Source: Pseudolabrys sp. (GTDB lineage: Bacteria > Pseudomonadota > Alphaproteobacteria > Rhizobiales > Xanthobacteraceae). Taken from it: a stretch of 64,000 nt of DNA. Every line of letters starts with the position of its first letter. Within the stretch, counting starts at the first letter, position 1. The notes beneath the pieces are model-generated. The model did no database searches. It was not told the DNA's origin and worked only from the letters and a program-made list of their open reading frames with translations. The position numbers were made by a program, and so were the translations under genes. Positions 1 to 9,346 of this stretch are shown in pieces. Location: positions 151,279-215,278 of the forward strand of contig JAUXXH010000001.1 in the NCBI GenBank assembly GCA_030684935.1. Direction: 5' to 3'.

Positions 1-708
1 GCCGGTATTGGCCTCGTTGATGCGGAAATAGGTCGACAGCTCCATCGGGCAGCGCACGCCCGGCGGCACATAGACAAACGAGCCGTCGGAGAACACCGCG
101 GAATTCAACGTCGCGAAGAAGTTGTCGGTGACCGGCACCACGGAGCCGAGATATTTGCGGACCAGCTCGGGATGCTGCTGGATCGCCTCCGACATCGGCA
201 GGAAGATCACGCCGGCGCGCTTGAGCTCTTCCTTGAAGGTGGTGGCGACAGAGACCGAGTCGAACACGGCATCGACGGCGACGCGGCGCTCGGCAAGCAC
301 GTTGCCGTCTTCATCGCGGCGCACGACACCGGCCAGCATTTCCTGCTCGCGCAGCGGAATGCCCAGCTTCTTGTAGGTCTCGAGAATCTGCGGATCGACC
401 TCGTCGAGCGACGACAGCTCCGGCTTCTTCTTCGGCGCCGAGTAATAATAGGCGTCCTGGTAATCGATCTTCGGATAGTCGACGCGCGCCCAGGTCGGCT
501 CGCGCATGGTCAGCCAGCGCTTGAACGCCGCAAGACGCCACTCCAGCATCCACGCCGGCTCGTTCTTCTTGGCCGAGATGTAGCGAACGGTGTCTTCGGA
601 CAGGCCGATCGAGGCCTTTTCGGATTCGATATCGGTGACGAACCCGTATTTGTATTGGTCGACGTCGATCTGGCGGACCCGATCGACGGTCTCTTGTACG
701 GCCGGCAT
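1..708 (-). CDS. sufB: Fe-S cluster assembly scaffold SufB (N-terminal 236 residues, cut by the window edge)
   Basis: SufB is the core scaffold of the cytosolic SufBCD complex, which assembles [Fe-S] clusters from sulfide delivered by a cysteine desulfurase. The frame is open from the ATG at 706-708 to base 1. It contains the SufB-typical stretches [12 protein letters not shown] and [17 protein letters not shown], ending at YFRINEAN. A strong Shine-Dalgarno (AGCGGAGG) lies just before the ATG. The C-terminal half, with the catalytic cysteine, and presumably sufC and sufD lie beyond base 1. It follows the cysteine desulfurase gene by 94 bp on the same strand, so the two form the start of the suf operon. 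Identification is firm; only the N-terminal part is visible. Confidence 0.95.
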   Translation of the reverse strand, partial: MPAVQETVDRVRQIDVDQYKYGFVTDIESEKASIGLSEDTVRYISAKKNEPAWMLEWRLAAFKRWLTMREPTWARVDYPKIDYQDAYYYSAPKKKPELSSLDEVDPQILETYKKLGIPLREQEMLAGVVRRDEDGNVLAERRVAVDAVFDSVSVATTFKEELKRAGVIFLPMSEAIQQHPELVRKYLGSVVPVTDNFFATLNSAVFSDGSFVYVPPGVRCPMELSTYFRINEANTG

Positions 709-802
709 TTTTCCTCCGCTCACGGCTGCAAGGGCCGCGGGTTGGATTTGTCGGTTATGGTCGTGCGCTTATCGCGTGGCGAACATTCCTTTTGGCGCTG
801 CC

Positions 803-1963
803 TCAGGCAGCATTGGCATGCTTCTTAAGTAGTGACGAAGTCACTGTCATCCAAGCATTTATCAGACTTTCCACCTGTTGTTCCGTGGTGCTCCAGCCGA
901 GGCTGATACGGACAGCTCCGCGGGCAAGCGAAGGCTCGACGCCCATCGCCGCCAGCACGTGCGAGGCCTGCACCGTGCCGGACGAACAGGCAGCGCCCGA
1001 TGATACCGCTATGCCGTTGAGATCAAAAGCGATTATCGCTGTTTCGGCCTTCAGCCCCGGAAGGGTCAGAAGAGAGGTATTGGGCAACCGCGGCGCGCCC
1101 TGGCCGAAAATGACCGCCTGCGGCGTGAGGGCCAGAGTGTCGGCCTCAAAACGATCCCGCAGCGCCGCCATGCGCGCTGCATCCGTAATCCGGGCCGAAT
1201 CTGCGGCGGCGCAGGCGGCGCCGAATCCGGCAACGGCGGCGATGTTCTCTGTGCCGGCGCGGGCGCCGCGTTCCTGGCCGCCGCCGCGGATCAGCGGCTC
1301 GGCAATATGGAGGTCGTCGCGGCGCACCAGCGCGCCGGCGCCCTGCGGGCCGCCCAGCTTGTGCGACGACAGGCTGATGAGGTCGGCACCGAGGTCGCTC
1401 AGGCTGCAATCGATCCGCCCGGCGCCCTGTACGGCATCGACATGCAGCAAACCGCCGGCGGCATGGACGATGGCGGCGATGTCGGCGATCGGCTGGATCA
1501 CGCCGGTCTCGTTGTTGGCCAGCATCACCGACACCAGCGGCCGCTCGGACTGCTGCAAGCTGCGCTCCAGCGCGGCCAGATCGAGCAGGCCGTCACCGGT
1601 GACCGGCAATTCCTCGACCGTCCCGGCCGGGAACCGGCCTCCGCTGCGCACGGAAGGGTGCTCGATGGCGGACACGAACAGCCGGTCGCGCGGCGCCTTG
1701 CGGCCACCGGGTTCCAGCGCCGGCGTCAGCGCCAGCATGTTGGCTTCGGTGGCGCCCGACGTGAAGGTGACGTTCCGGGCGGCGCCGCCGACCAGTGCGG
1801 CGACCTGCGCGCGCGCCTTCTCGACCAGGCCCCGCGCCGCCCGCCCCTCGGCATGGACCGACGAGGCGTTCCCGGTCAGGTCCAGCGCCGCCAGCATCGC
1901 CGCCCGCGCCTCGGGGCGCAGCGGAGCGGTGGCGTTCCAGTCGAAATAAGCGCGCTCAGCCAT
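803..1963 (-). CDS. Class V aminotransferase-fold cysteine desulfurase (NifS/IscS type)
   Basis: This PLP enzyme removes sulfur from L-cysteine as a persulfide and feeds the Suf machinery. The 386-residue length fits the family. Seen: an N-terminal FDWNATAPLRPEA segment, the substrate-site TSGATEANM, the PLP-binding lysine in SSHKLGGPQGAG, and the mobile catalytic cysteine in SSGAACSSGT. That cysteine loop is of the long group I (IscS/NifS) type rather than the SufS type. The start at 1961-1963 was chosen because homology begins at MAERAYF; an in-frame start 31 codons earlier adds low-complexity sequence. It lies directly upstream of sufB, as in other Rhizobiales, where a separate SufS is often encoded further down the operon. 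An Irr-box-like palindrome lies about 143 bp upstream of the start. Confidence 0.92.
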   Translation of the reverse strand: MAERAYFDWNATAPLRPEARAAMLAALDLTGNASSVHAEGRAARGLVEKARAQVAALVGGAARNVTFTSGATEANMLALTPALEPGGRKAPRDRLFVSAIEHPSVRSGGRFPAGTVEELPVTGDGLLDLAALERSLQQSERPLVSVMLANNETGVIQPIADIAAIVHAAGGLLHVDAVQGAGRIDCSLSDLGADLISLSSHKLGGPQGAGALVRRDDLHIAEPLIRGGGQERGARAGTENIAAVAGFGAACAAADSARITDAARMAALRDRFEADTLALTPQAVIFGQGAPRLPNTSLLTLPGLKAETAIIAFDLNGIAVSSGAACSSGTVQASHVLAAMGVEPSLARGAVRISLGWSTTEQQVESLINAWMTVTSSLLKKHANAA

Positions 1964-2105
1964 TGAAATTGCTTCAGGTTCCGGCGGCGGCCTCGGCCCG
2001 GGACCCGCAAAAAGCTTGCTTTTTACCCGGGGGGTCGTGTTAGAAGCCGCATTCACCGGGCAGCTTATAGCTATTGTTGCTGCGGTGAACAGCGGAAATC
2101 ATATA

Positions 2106-2122
2106 ATTAGAATAATTCCAAT
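2106..2122. promoter_or_regulatory. Irr-box (iron control element) candidate upstream of the suf operon
   Basis: ATTAGAATAATTCCAAT is a near-perfect palindrome: 7-base arms with one mismatch around a 3-base centre. It agrees with the alphaproteobacterial ICE/Irr-box pattern TTTRGAAYNRTTCYAAA at every position except the outermost two. It lies in the divergent intergenic region between the cysteine desulfurase and the alpha/beta hydrolase. The rest of that interval (1964-2212) shows no other clear site. Irr is known to control suf genes in Rhizobiales; binding here is inferred. Confidence 0.6.
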
Positions 2123-2212
2123 CTGGTGCCTGGAGCGCCATGTTCCATAGGCGCGAAACAACGCGTTGCCGCGATCCGCTACCGCAGCACGCCCCGGTCT
2201 GAGGTCGACACC

Positions 2213-2872
2213 ATGCCTGAAGTCATTTTCACCGGTCCGGCTGGACGGATCGAGGGCCGTTATCATCCGGCGCGCCAGAAGAACGCCCCGATCGCGATTG
2301 TGCTGCACCCGCACCCGCAGTTCGGCGGCACAATGAACCACCCGATCATCTACCAGATGTACTATGCCTTCGTGAATCGCGGCTTCTCGGCCCTGCGGTT
2401 CAATTTCCGCGGCGTCGGCCGCTCCCAGGGCTCGTTCGATCACGGCACCGGTGAACTGTCGGATGCCGCCGCCGCCCTCGACTGGGCGCAGACCATCAAT
2501 CCGGAGGCCAAGAGCTGCTGGATCGCCGGCTTCTCGTTCGGCGCCTGGATTGGCATGCAGCTTTTGATGCGCCGGCCGGAAATCGAGGGCTTCATCTCGA
2601 TCTGCCCGCCCGCCAATTTGTACGACTTCTCGTTCCTGGCGCCCTGCCCGTCGTCCGGCCTGATCATCCATGGCGACAAGGATGCCGTGGTGCCGGCCAA
2701 GGACGTCAACACGCTGGTCGAAAAGCTGAAGACGCAAAAAGGCATCGTCATCGAGCAGAAGGTGGTGCCCGGCGCCAACCACTTCTTCGACGGCAAGGTC
2801 GAGCCGCTGATGACCTCGATCGCCGGCTATCTCGACAAGCGGCTCAAGACCGAGCGCAAGCCGGCGGCTTAA
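2213..2872 (+). CDS. Alpha/beta hydrolase (219 aa)
   Basis: A single-domain alpha/beta hydrolase, cytosolic (no signal peptide). Seen: the HPHPQFGGTM loop and the NFRGVGRSQG motif typical of this COG2945-like group; the nucleophile elbow at GFSFGAW (serine), where the classic GxSxG is GFSFG; a late acid in IIHGDKDAVVP; and the catalytic histidine in GANHFFDGK. The ATG at 2213 was chosen because homology begins at MPEVIFTG and a GAGG sequence precedes it; in-frame codons back to 2126 look non-coding. Homologues next to cysteine desulfurase/suf genes are common in Bradyrhizobium relatives, but the substrate is unknown. It is transcribed divergently from the suf operon and may share the Irr-box region. 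Confidence 0.88.
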   Translation: MPEVIFTGPAGRIEGRYHPARQKNAPIAIVLHPHPQFGGTMNHPIIYQMYYAFVNRGFSALRFNFRGVGRSQGSFDHGTGELSDAAAALDWAQTINPEAKSCWIAGFSFGAWIGMQLLMRRPEIEGFISICPPANLYDFSFLAPCPSSGLIIHGDKDAVVPAKDVNTLVEKLKTQKGIVIEQKVVPGANHFFDGKVEPLMTSIAGYLDKRLKTERKPAA

Positions 2873-2926
2873 GGATTTTATCTCCTTTGGCGAAGACACC
2901 GTTGTCGGAGGAGACGATCCGGCACG

Positions 2927-4891
2927 CTAAGTTTTAATCGGTCGCCACTTCCCCGTAGTAACGCCCAGGCGATCAAGCAAGGCCACCTCCGTCCAAAAAT
3001 CTCTTGAACCGGAAGTAATGCTTCTCAGTGGCTGAAATGCGTCGTACACCGACGACGATCTATCCAGAATGTAAAGCAACTGCCCGAAGTCCAGCCAAAA
3101 CACATCATGTAGATACGAACTAAGATCAATTTCGTCACCACGCCGTGGCGCAATTTGACATATCAACGACCAGATATCTTCAACCACGCGATTGAATTTC
3201 TCAGTTGCGTTGCGTGACTCAAAGTTTCCTTGAACCGGAACGAGTCTTGAATTTACGATCGACTGCAACATACTACTTGAGTGAAACTTGTCGCTGACGG
3301 GCCCATACGATAGCGGCGAGACTGCAATTTTTAATGGCCGTATATCCTCTACTCTTTCGTCTGCCTCAGTAAGCGGAGTCAGTCCGCACCTCAGATGGAT
3401 TTCATGGCGCACAAGCTGTTTCAGAATGGTGAGGTAGCTGTTCGTGAAATCAGAGAAAAACGATATCATATTGCCTGATCGAGATTTCGCGGTCAGAGGC
3501 TTTGCTTTTGTCTCGAAGATGACAAACCTATCGCCTTCGCGCGTGGCAACATCTATTTCGTAGCCACTCTTTTGAACTGAATATTTTGCGCGATGCACAA
3601 CGTTAATTGCCTTTCCCTCACAGGCTTTTTCAATGACCCTTTCCATAAGTGCGCCTACGACGAAATCTGCCCGACTTCGCTCCAGTTTTCTAAGGAGTCT
3701 GAAGATGAATTCGCACGCGGCAGCAGCCGTCAGCGCACGCGGAAGGATGACCACCCGTCTTCCGCTTGCCTCAAAAAGAAGATACCTTTCATGATTTCGG
3801 CCATCGCCTCCAAGCGGGCCTAAATAACTGACGTTTACAGACCCGCGCGCTCCTGTTGAAAGCCGAAAAAGAGTCGGAAACTCACGCTCAGCTTGAAGCT
3901 GGCCGCACACGCTCAATCGGTCGTCCGCCGCCCGACCTAGAACAGTATCGATCTCCTTAAATATTTCACGGATATTCAAGCCGAGACCAAGCTCGTCAGT
4001 CGGCGATAAAAGATGGGTTATGGCGTTTTTGAGATGCCTGAGAACCTGCGGCGGAGTTTGCGGCAGAGAGAACAGCTCACGCCAAACCAGCGAGTCAACA
4101 TGGGCACGATAATATTCAGTTGAAGGGATATTGAATTGTTCGATCTGCCCATAACGTTGGCAATCAAATGATGCCGCAAATTCAGTCGCAAGTGTAATCA
4201 AGGTTTTCCATGCCACGTCTGGCTTTCGGGCGCTTCCAGCCTTGTCGAAATGGCGAAGGCTAAGCGAAAATAGCCAGCCATACGGAACCGCAGGAGATGC
4301 AGCGCCGTAAATTCCAGGCACCCGATTGCCGAATAACCACATCCCGTCATGCAAAAGGTTATTCGACTTTAGCGCGCCGCACACCTGCATTGCAGCTTCG
4401 ACCCCGCCAACAAGCGCGAGAAGTCGATCAATCTTCTGAGCAATTGCAACACGAGATTTTTCCGAAACCTCAGGACCATACGCCCCCACTTTGACATCGT
4501 ATCCTTTCGATCTCAGACGCGCGCAAGAAAGGCCAACCTCTTGTTGCCGAGCAAACCATTGATTTTTTAACGATGCTGCATCGGCCGGCGCATTTTGCGA
4601 AAGCGCCCACGCTATAGCTTTCTCCCATACCTCTGCATTTTCGAGCAGCGCGCAACGAAAACCTCGGATTGATGCGGCAATTGCCTCGGCCGCAATTGCT
4701 GCTTCCGGTGGAGCATCGCCAAGAACCGCTGCAATTTGGAGGGAGCGAGAAAGCCGCCAGACTTCACTGGCGAAGAGTCCGTTTTCAGCAGGTAACACCT
4801 GGTCCGGCGGGGCACAAACGCTTGGATGCAGTTTCCCGCGAACAGCGGAAAAATGTTTCAAGAACGTGCTGAGGTCGCTGTCTCTCAACAT
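2927..4891 (-). CDS. Uncharacterised 654-aa protein with a PD-(D/E)XK nuclease-like core
   Basis: I do not recognise a named family. The protein is soluble-looking, with no signal peptide or membrane segment. A nuclease-like core is visible around residues 405-500: a helix with two glutamates (ALMERVIEKAC), then YEIDVATREGDRFVIFETKAK, where Asp 447 and the E-x-K at 460-462 form a PD-(D/E)XK signature, followed by a helix with Gln 492 (TILKQLVRH). About 400 residues before this core have no recognised domain, and about 150 follow. The gene is much poorer in G+C than its neighbours and uses A/T-ending codons freely, which points to horizontal transfer. It sits alone, 51 bp after anmK on the same strand and convergent with the alpha/beta hydrolase. 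ATG 4889-4891 was chosen over an in-frame TTG six bases earlier. A defence or restriction role is possible but unproven. Confidence 0.75.
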   Translation of the reverse strand: MLRDSDLSTFLKHFSAVRGKLHPSVCAPPDQVLPAENGLFASEVWRLSRSLQIAAVLGDAPPEAAIAAEAIAASIRGFRCALLENAEVWEKAIAWALSQNAPADAASLKNQWFARQQEVGLSCARLRSKGYDVKVGAYGPEVSEKSRVAIAQKIDRLLALVGGVEAAMQVCGALKSNNLLHDGMWLFGNRVPGIYGAASPAVPYGWLFSLSLRHFDKAGSARKPDVAWKTLITLATEFAASFDCQRYGQIEQFNIPSTEYYRAHVDSLVWRELFSLPQTPPQVLRHLKNAITHLLSPTDELGLGLNIREIFKEIDTVLGRAADDRLSVCGQLQAEREFPTLFRLSTGARGSVNVSYLGPLGGDGRNHERYLLFEASGRRVVILPRALTAAAACEFIFRLLRKLERSRADFVVGALMERVIEKACEGKAINVVHRAKYSVQKSGYEIDVATREGDRFVIFETKAKPLTAKSRSGNMISFFSDFTNSYLTILKQLVRHEIHLRCGLTPLTEADERVEDIRPLKIAVSPLSYGPVSDKFHSSSMLQSIVNSRLVPVQGNFESRNATEKFNRVVEDIWSLICQIAPRRGDEIDLSSYLHDVFWLDFGQLLYILDRSSSVYDAFQPLRSITSGSRDFWTEVALLDRLGVTTGKWRPIKT

Positions 4892-4948
4892 CCTCAAAAT
4901 TCACTTCAGTTTAAACGTCAATGAATCTCAATACACAAACATGGGTTT

Positions 4949-6049
4949 CTATAGCTTGGCGATAACCCCGCCGCGCATCGGCTGCGGGACGCCGGTTGTC
5001 TTCGGAAACGTCAGCGGCAGGTCGTTGAGCGTGCGCACCGCCAGATAGGCGAAGGCCTGCGCCTCGATCGCCTGCGACGACCAGCCGACCGCATCGGCGG
5101 TTTCGACCGTGGCCGGCGCCAGCCGCCCGGCCAGCATCCGCATCAAGGTGGGATTGCGCGCGCCGCCGCCGGCGACGATCCAGGAGCGCGGCGGCTCCGG
5201 CAGAAGCTTCACCACACGGGCCACCGACGCCGCGGTCAGCGCCGACAGCGTCGCCGCGCCGTCGGACACGGTGAAATCCGGCAGTCCGATATTGGCGAAG
5301 GCAAAGGCGTTGCGGTCGAGCGATTTGGGGCACGGCAGACCGAAGAACGGATGCGCCAGCACGCGCGCGACGAAAGCCTCGTCGACCTTGCCGCGCGCCG
5401 CCTCATCGCCGTCGCGGTCGAGGGGACGGCCGGTGCGCGCGCGCATGAAATCGTCAATCAGCGCATTGCCCGGCCCGGTGTCGCAGGCGACCGGATCGCC
5501 GCCGTTGACGAAGGTGATATTGGCGACGCCGCCAACATTCAGAACGGCAATCGGATGCGGCCGGTCGAGATCGCGCGCCAGCGCCTGGTGATAGACCGGC
5601 ACCAGCGGCGCGCCCTGCCCGCCGGCAGCCACGTCGGCGGCGCGGAAGTCGTAAGCAACCGTCATGCCGAGCCGTTTGGCCAGCGCCGCGCCGTCGCCGA
5701 TCTGCACCGTCAGGCGCGCCTCGGGGCGGTGGATCACGGTCTGGCCGTGGAAACCAGCAATGGCGATGCCGCCGCGGTCGATATTTTCGGTCTGGAGGAA
5801 GCTTTCGACCGCCTCGGCATGGGCGCGGGTGACGAAGGCTTCGGCCTCGGCCAGCACGCCCGGGCGCTGCCAGCGGTCGGCAAGGCCGGCGCCATCGGTC
5901 AGCGCCTGGCGCAGCAGGGCCCGCTCGTCGTCCGAATAGGCTCGGTAGCCGGTCGGCCCGAACGCGGCGATCCGCTCGCCATCGGTCTCGAGCAGCGCCA
6001 CGTCGACGCCGTCGAGCGAGGTGCCGCTCATAAGTCCGATGGCGCGCAT
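4949..6049 (-). CDS. anmK: Anhydro-N-acetylmuramic acid kinase AnmK (366 aa)
   Basis: AnmK cleaves the 1,6-anhydro ring of anhydro-MurNAc and phosphorylates it to MurNAc-6-phosphate, a step in cytosolic peptidoglycan recycling. The protein starts with the family hallmark [16 protein letters not shown]. It also carries [26 protein letters not shown], the nucleotide-site [13 protein letters not shown] and the late GGGARNP. The length matches the family. ATG 6047-6049 was chosen because homology begins there; upstream in-frame codons lie inside dctM in another frame. It begins 11 bp after the stop of dctM on the same strand, so it is probably co-transcribed with the TRAP transporter. In related genomes anmK usually lies head-to-head with tyrS; here the transporter lies between them. 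Confidence 0.96.
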   Translation of the reverse strand: MRAIGLMSGTSLDGVDVALLETDGERIAAFGPTGYRAYSDDERALLRQALTDGAGLADRWQRPGVLAEAEAFVTRAHAEAVESFLQTENIDRGGIAIAGFHGQTVIHRPEARLTVQIGDGAALAKRLGMTVAYDFRAADVAAGGQGAPLVPVYHQALARDLDRPHPIAVLNVGGVANITFVNGGDPVACDTGPGNALIDDFMRARTGRPLDRDGDEAARGKVDEAFVARVLAHPFFGLPCPKSLDRNAFAFANIGLPDFTVSDGAATLSALTAASVARVVKLLPEPPRSWIVAGGGARNPTLMRMLAGRLAPATVETADAVGWSSQAIEAQAFAYLAVRTLNDLPLTFPKTTGVPQPMRGGVIAKL

Positions 6050-6060
6050 GGTTGGAATGA

Positions 6061-7341
6061 TTAAAAGACCGACTTTACCAGCATCGAGGGAAGCCAAAGC
6101 GCCAGAATCGGAAAGATCATCACCAATATCAGAACCCAGCCGTCGGTAAACAGAAACGGCAAGGCGCCCTTGATTACTTCCGGCAATGGCACCCCGGTGG
6201 TTCCGGCCACTGCGAACAGGTTCAGCCCCACCGGCGGGATCACCACCCCCATTTCCATGGCCAGAACGGTGATAATCGCCAGCCACACCGGGTCAATGCC
6301 GAGGCTCATGGCGACCGGGAAGAATACCGGCACCGTCAGCACCACGATGGCGATGCCGCTCAGGAACATCGACAGGAACAGCAGGATCGGAAGCAGAACC
6401 AGCAGAAAGCCCATGGCGGAAAGATCGAGCGCGATCACCCATTGGGTCAGGTGCTGGGCCCAGCCCTTGTTGGCCAGCACGAACTGGAACACGCCGACCG
6501 CTCCCAGCAGGAAAAAGATCACCGCGGTCAGGTTGAGCGACCGCAGCGTCACCATCAGCAGATCCCGCAGAAACTCGCCGCGCTTGACCAGCACGCCGTA
6601 AACCAGGGCGTAGCCGCAGGCGGCCGCGCCGGCCTCGGTTGGCGTGAAAATTCCGCCGTAGAGACCGCCCAGCAGAATGACCGGCATCAGCAGGGCCGGC
6701 CAGGCCTCCTTGGTGGCAGAACCGATCAGACCGAGATCGAAGGTTCCCGACGGCAGCTTGAGATACCAGGCGAAGAAGATCAGCACGATCGCGTCGCTGA
6801 CGGCCAGCAGCAGGCCGGGAACGACGCCGGCAAAAAACAGATCGACGATCGACGTCTCGGTCAGGACCCCGAACAGAATGAGCAGGATGCTCGGCGGAAT
6901 CAGAATGGCAATGCCGCCGCCCGAAGCGATGACGCCGGCGGCGAGCCAGCGCGGATAGCCGCGCTTGATCATCTCCGGATAGGCGATCACGCCCATCGCC
7001 GCCGCCATGGCGGTGCTCGATCCGGAAATGGCGCCAAAGATCACAGCCGCCACCAGCGTGGCGAAACCATAGCCGCCCGGCACCCAGCCGATCAGCGCAT
7101 CGGAAAAGCGAAACAGCTTGGCGATCAGCCCGGTCCGCTCCATCAGGAAACCGGCGAAGATGAAGAACGGTATCGCCATCAGCGTGTATTTGCTGAGGAA
7201 GTTGAAGAAGGAGCGAAACACCGTCCCTTCCGACATCATCGGATCGGTGAAAATGAAAATCAGCGATGCACCGGCAAGCGCAATGCCGATCGGCAGCGCC
7301 AAAGCCAGAAAGATCATCAGCGAACTTACGAGCAGAACCAT
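6061..7341 (-). CDS. dctM: TRAP transporter large permease subunit DctM (426 aa)
   Basis: This is the large membrane subunit of a tripartite ATP-independent periplasmic (TRAP) transporter, which couples solute uptake to the sodium or proton gradient. The sequence is almost entirely hydrophobic, with about 12 segments. It carries family landmarks such as [48 protein letters not shown] and [14 protein letters not shown]. An RBS-like GAGGCG precedes the ATG. It is preceded by dctQ (143-bp gap containing a GC-rich hairpin) and followed after 11 bp by anmK. The substrate cannot be read from this subunit. Confidence 0.95.
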   Translation of the reverse strand: MVLLVSSLMIFLALALPIGIALAGASLIFIFTDPMMSEGTVFRSFFNFLSKYTLMAIPFFIFAGFLMERTGLIAKLFRFSDALIGWVPGGYGFATLVAAVIFGAISGSSTAMAAAMGVIAYPEMIKRGYPRWLAAGVIASGGGIAILIPPSILLILFGVLTETSIVDLFFAGVVPGLLLAVSDAIVLIFFAWYLKLPSGTFDLGLIGSATKEAWPALLMPVILLGGLYGGIFTPTEAGAAACGYALVYGVLVKRGEFLRDLLMVTLRSLNLTAVIFFLLGAVGVFQFVLANKGWAQHLTQWVIALDLSAMGFLLVLLPILLFLSMFLSGIAIVVLTVPVFFPVAMSLGIDPVWLAIITVLAMEMGVVIPPVGLNLFAVAGTTGVPLPEVIKGALPFLFTDGWVLILVMIFPILALWLPSMLVKSVF

Positions 7342-7414
7342 GTCACCATCGCCTCTTGTTGCCGGGTGCGCCGCGCCGAGGTGCGTGAAGATTTCATGTG
7401 CGATTGCAGGGCGC

Positions 7415-7430
7415 CGCGCGGAATCGCGCG
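7415..7430. other. GC-rich perfect hairpin between dctQ and dctM
   Basis: CGCGCG-GAAT-CGCGCG (6-bp perfect arms, 4-base loop) in the 143-bp dctQ-dctM spacer. It has no T-tract, so it is not a classical terminator. It may act as an mRNA stabiliser or attenuator that sets different subunit levels, or it may be a chance GC palindrome. Confidence 0.35.
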
Positions 7431-7484
7431 ACGGTCATGGCGATCTGGTCGAGCGGTTGATGACACGCGGCTCGCCCTGATTTC

Positions 7485-8030
7485 CTAGAGCACCAGCTGG
7501 TCGTCTTCCGTCTCCCAGGGAAAGACGTCGCGGCCGAACCATCTCGCCACCTCGCGATAAAGCTGAAACAGGGCCGTGATGCCGACCATCCCCATGCCGA
7601 CAAGCAACGCGTACTGGAACGGCCATAGGGGAAAGGCGAGACTCTCCGTCGTGGTGCCCAAGCGCAGCGTGCGCGCCGCCCCCGGCAGGCCCCAATAAAT
7701 GAAGCAGGCGACGAAAACGACGATGCAGAGCAGGGCAAACGCCCGGACGATCAAGGCCGCCTTGAGCCTGCCGCCCGTCTTCAACCCGTCCGGCAATGCG
7801 GTGACCGCCAGATGCGCCCGCTTCGCCTGCGACGCGCCAAAGTACAGAAACGTGGCGCTGACCACGAAATAGGTCACCGCGTCCTGACCCCATTGGAATG
7901 TGTGGCCGAAAACATACCGGCCGACCACTTGGGACACAGCGAACACGGTCGCCGCCAGCATCACAAGCGCGGCCAAGGTGCCGATGATGTGCTCCTGCAA
8001 ATACAGCCAGCTTTTATAGATTATCGCCAT
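7485..8030 (-). CDS. dctQ: TRAP transporter small permease subunit DctQ (181 aa)
   Basis: The small membrane subunit joins DctM in the inner membrane. Four hydrophobic segments are visible: about residues 15-35 (IIGTLAALVMLAATVFAVSQ), 48-66, 90-112 and 133-155. The family-typical VGRYVFGHTFQWGQD follows the first, and the charged SQAKRAHLAV follows the second. The start at 8028-8030 was chosen because it gives MAIIYKSWLYLQE with GGGGGAA just upstream; in-frame codons further 5' overlap dctP in a different frame and look non-coding. It lies 112 bp after dctP and 143 bp before dctM on the same strand. Confidence 0.9.
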   Translation of the reverse strand: MAIIYKSWLYLQEHIIGTLAALVMLAATVFAVSQVVGRYVFGHTFQWGQDAVTYFVVSATFLYFGASQAKRAHLAVTALPDGLKTGGRLKAALIVRAFALLCIVVFVACFIYWGLPGAARTLRLGTTTESLAFPLWPFQYALLVGMGMVGITALFQLYREVARWFGRDVFPWETEDDQLVL

Positions 8031-8142
8031 GCATTCCCCCCAGGCCCCACCGCCGACGACCTGAACCGGCGCGATCCGGGAAGCGACCTTGGGTCGCTCC
8101 CATCCGCGCCGGCCAAGCCGAACCGATTGCTCGCCGCCAGCC

Positions 8143-9285
8143 CTACTTCTTCTGCGGGAAGTATTGAGCCATCTGGGCGCAGTCGGTCTTTTCCACTTCC
8201 GATGTACCCATCGGATGGGCGACCGAGGCCGCACGCGCTTCCTTGGCGAAGCGGTCGGCCCATTGATGGGCATCGGCCGGGGAATTGGCCTTGACCCATT
8301 TGGTGGTGGCATCGCCCAGCGCCTTGGCGAAGGCTTCCTGTTCGCTGGCGTTGAGGACGTAGATGCCGGGCTTGGACGGATCGCTGGTGCCGAACTGATC
8401 GAGCACGCGCTTGTCGTTGCACCAGTTGATCTTGTGCTGGAACGGCAGCACTTCCTCGACAATCAGCTTTTCGATCGCCGCCTGGGTGGTCTTGTTCAGC
8501 TTGCTCCACCACTTCTGGCTCGCGCCGATCCAGTAATAATCGCCGACGATGCCGTTGATGCCGGCGACAGTGAAATACGGCGCCTGGTTGCGCACCGAAT
8601 TCCAGCCGCCGAGGCTGGTGAGAAGCCCGTCCAGCACGCCGGTCTGCAAGGCCGGCGGCACGTCGCCGAAGGTCATGGTCACGGGCGACGCGCCCCAGGC
8701 GCTGAGCGCGGCGTTTTCGGCCGGGCCCATGCTGCGGATCTTGCGCGCCTTGAGATCGTCAGGCTTCTGCAACCGGTGCTTGGCGCCGGCGCCCATGTAC
8801 ATGCTCATGTGGGCGGTGCCGAAAACCTTGACGTTGTGCAACTTCTCGAACCGCTCCTTCAGCATGCCGACGGTCTCGAAGGTATCGAACTTTTCCATCG
8901 CCGCCGGCGTCGTCAGCAGCATCGGGCCGGCCACCACGTTCATCCACTTGTCGCTGGCCGCGGTCTTGCCGAACTGGCCCCAGGTCATTTCGAGGTTGCC
9001 CTCGCCCATGGCTTCGAGCGCCTCGGGCACGGTATAGAGCGCCCCGGCGTGATAGATGCGCATCTCGCTGCCGGGAATGACTTCCGCCAATCGCTTCTGG
9101 AAATAGGTCTGCGAGATCGCCGCCGGGTGCGGCACCGGCGGGTGGTCGGCGACCAGGCGGATGGTGACGGGCTGCAGTTTTTCCTGAGCGGATACGTCCG
9201 CCGGACTTGCCACGACAATTGCAACTGCGGCGGCAAGCGCAAAACAACTCACACCGCTGATCGCCGGAGATAAAGATAGTTTCAT
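8143..9285 (-). CDS. dctP: TRAP transporter substrate-binding protein DctP (380 aa)
   Basis: The periplasmic solute receptor of the TRAP system. A signal peptide is clear (MKLSLSPAISG... to VSA, cleaved before QEK, about residue 34). The family core KARKIRSMGPAENAALSAWG carries the conserved arginine that usually binds a substrate carboxylate, and PPALQTGVLDGLLTS follows. Substrate is not predictable by eye. It is unusual in being followed by an anhydromuramic acid kinase in the same operon. GGGAGGA lies before the ATG. The upstream region shared with tyrS contains a possible -10 element. Confidence 0.94.
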   Translation of the reverse strand: MKLSLSPAISGVSCFALAAAVAIVVASPADVSAQEKLQPVTIRLVADHPPVPHPAAISQTYFQKRLAEVIPGSEMRIYHAGALYTVPEALEAMGEGNLEMTWGQFGKTAASDKWMNVVAGPMLLTTPAAMEKFDTFETVGMLKERFEKLHNVKVFGTAHMSMYMGAGAKHRLQKPDDLKARKIRSMGPAENAALSAWGASPVTMTFGDVPPALQTGVLDGLLTSLGGWNSVRNQAPYFTVAGINGIVGDYYWIGASQKWWSKLNKTTQAAIEKLIVEEVLPFQHKINWCNDKRVLDQFGTSDPSKPGIYVLNASEQEAFAKALGDATTKWVKANSPADAHQWADRFAKEARAASVAHPMGTSEVEKTDCAQMAQYFPQKK

Positions 9286-9340
9286 TGTATCCTCCCAGGA
9301 TGTTTCTTAGTTCCCAATTTGTTGTGCTTTTTGTACGAAT

Positions 9341-9346
9341 ATTATA
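9341..9346 (-). promoter_or_regulatory. Possible -10 element for the TRAP-anmK operon, in the 321-bp dctP/tyrS divergent region
   Basis: On the minus strand this hexamer reads TATAAT, 56 bp upstream of the dctP start, within the only AT-rich stretch of the 9286-9606 interval. No good -35 hexamer is found at 16-18 bp, so an activator may be needed. The rest of the interval is GC-rich; I see no other gene or strong motif in it. Confidence 0.3.

Noticed and set aside
6050..6286. 79-codon N-terminal extension of AnmK overlapping dctM
   Set aside because: The extension is out-of-frame dctM sequence; AnmK homology starts exactly at [14 protein letters not shown].
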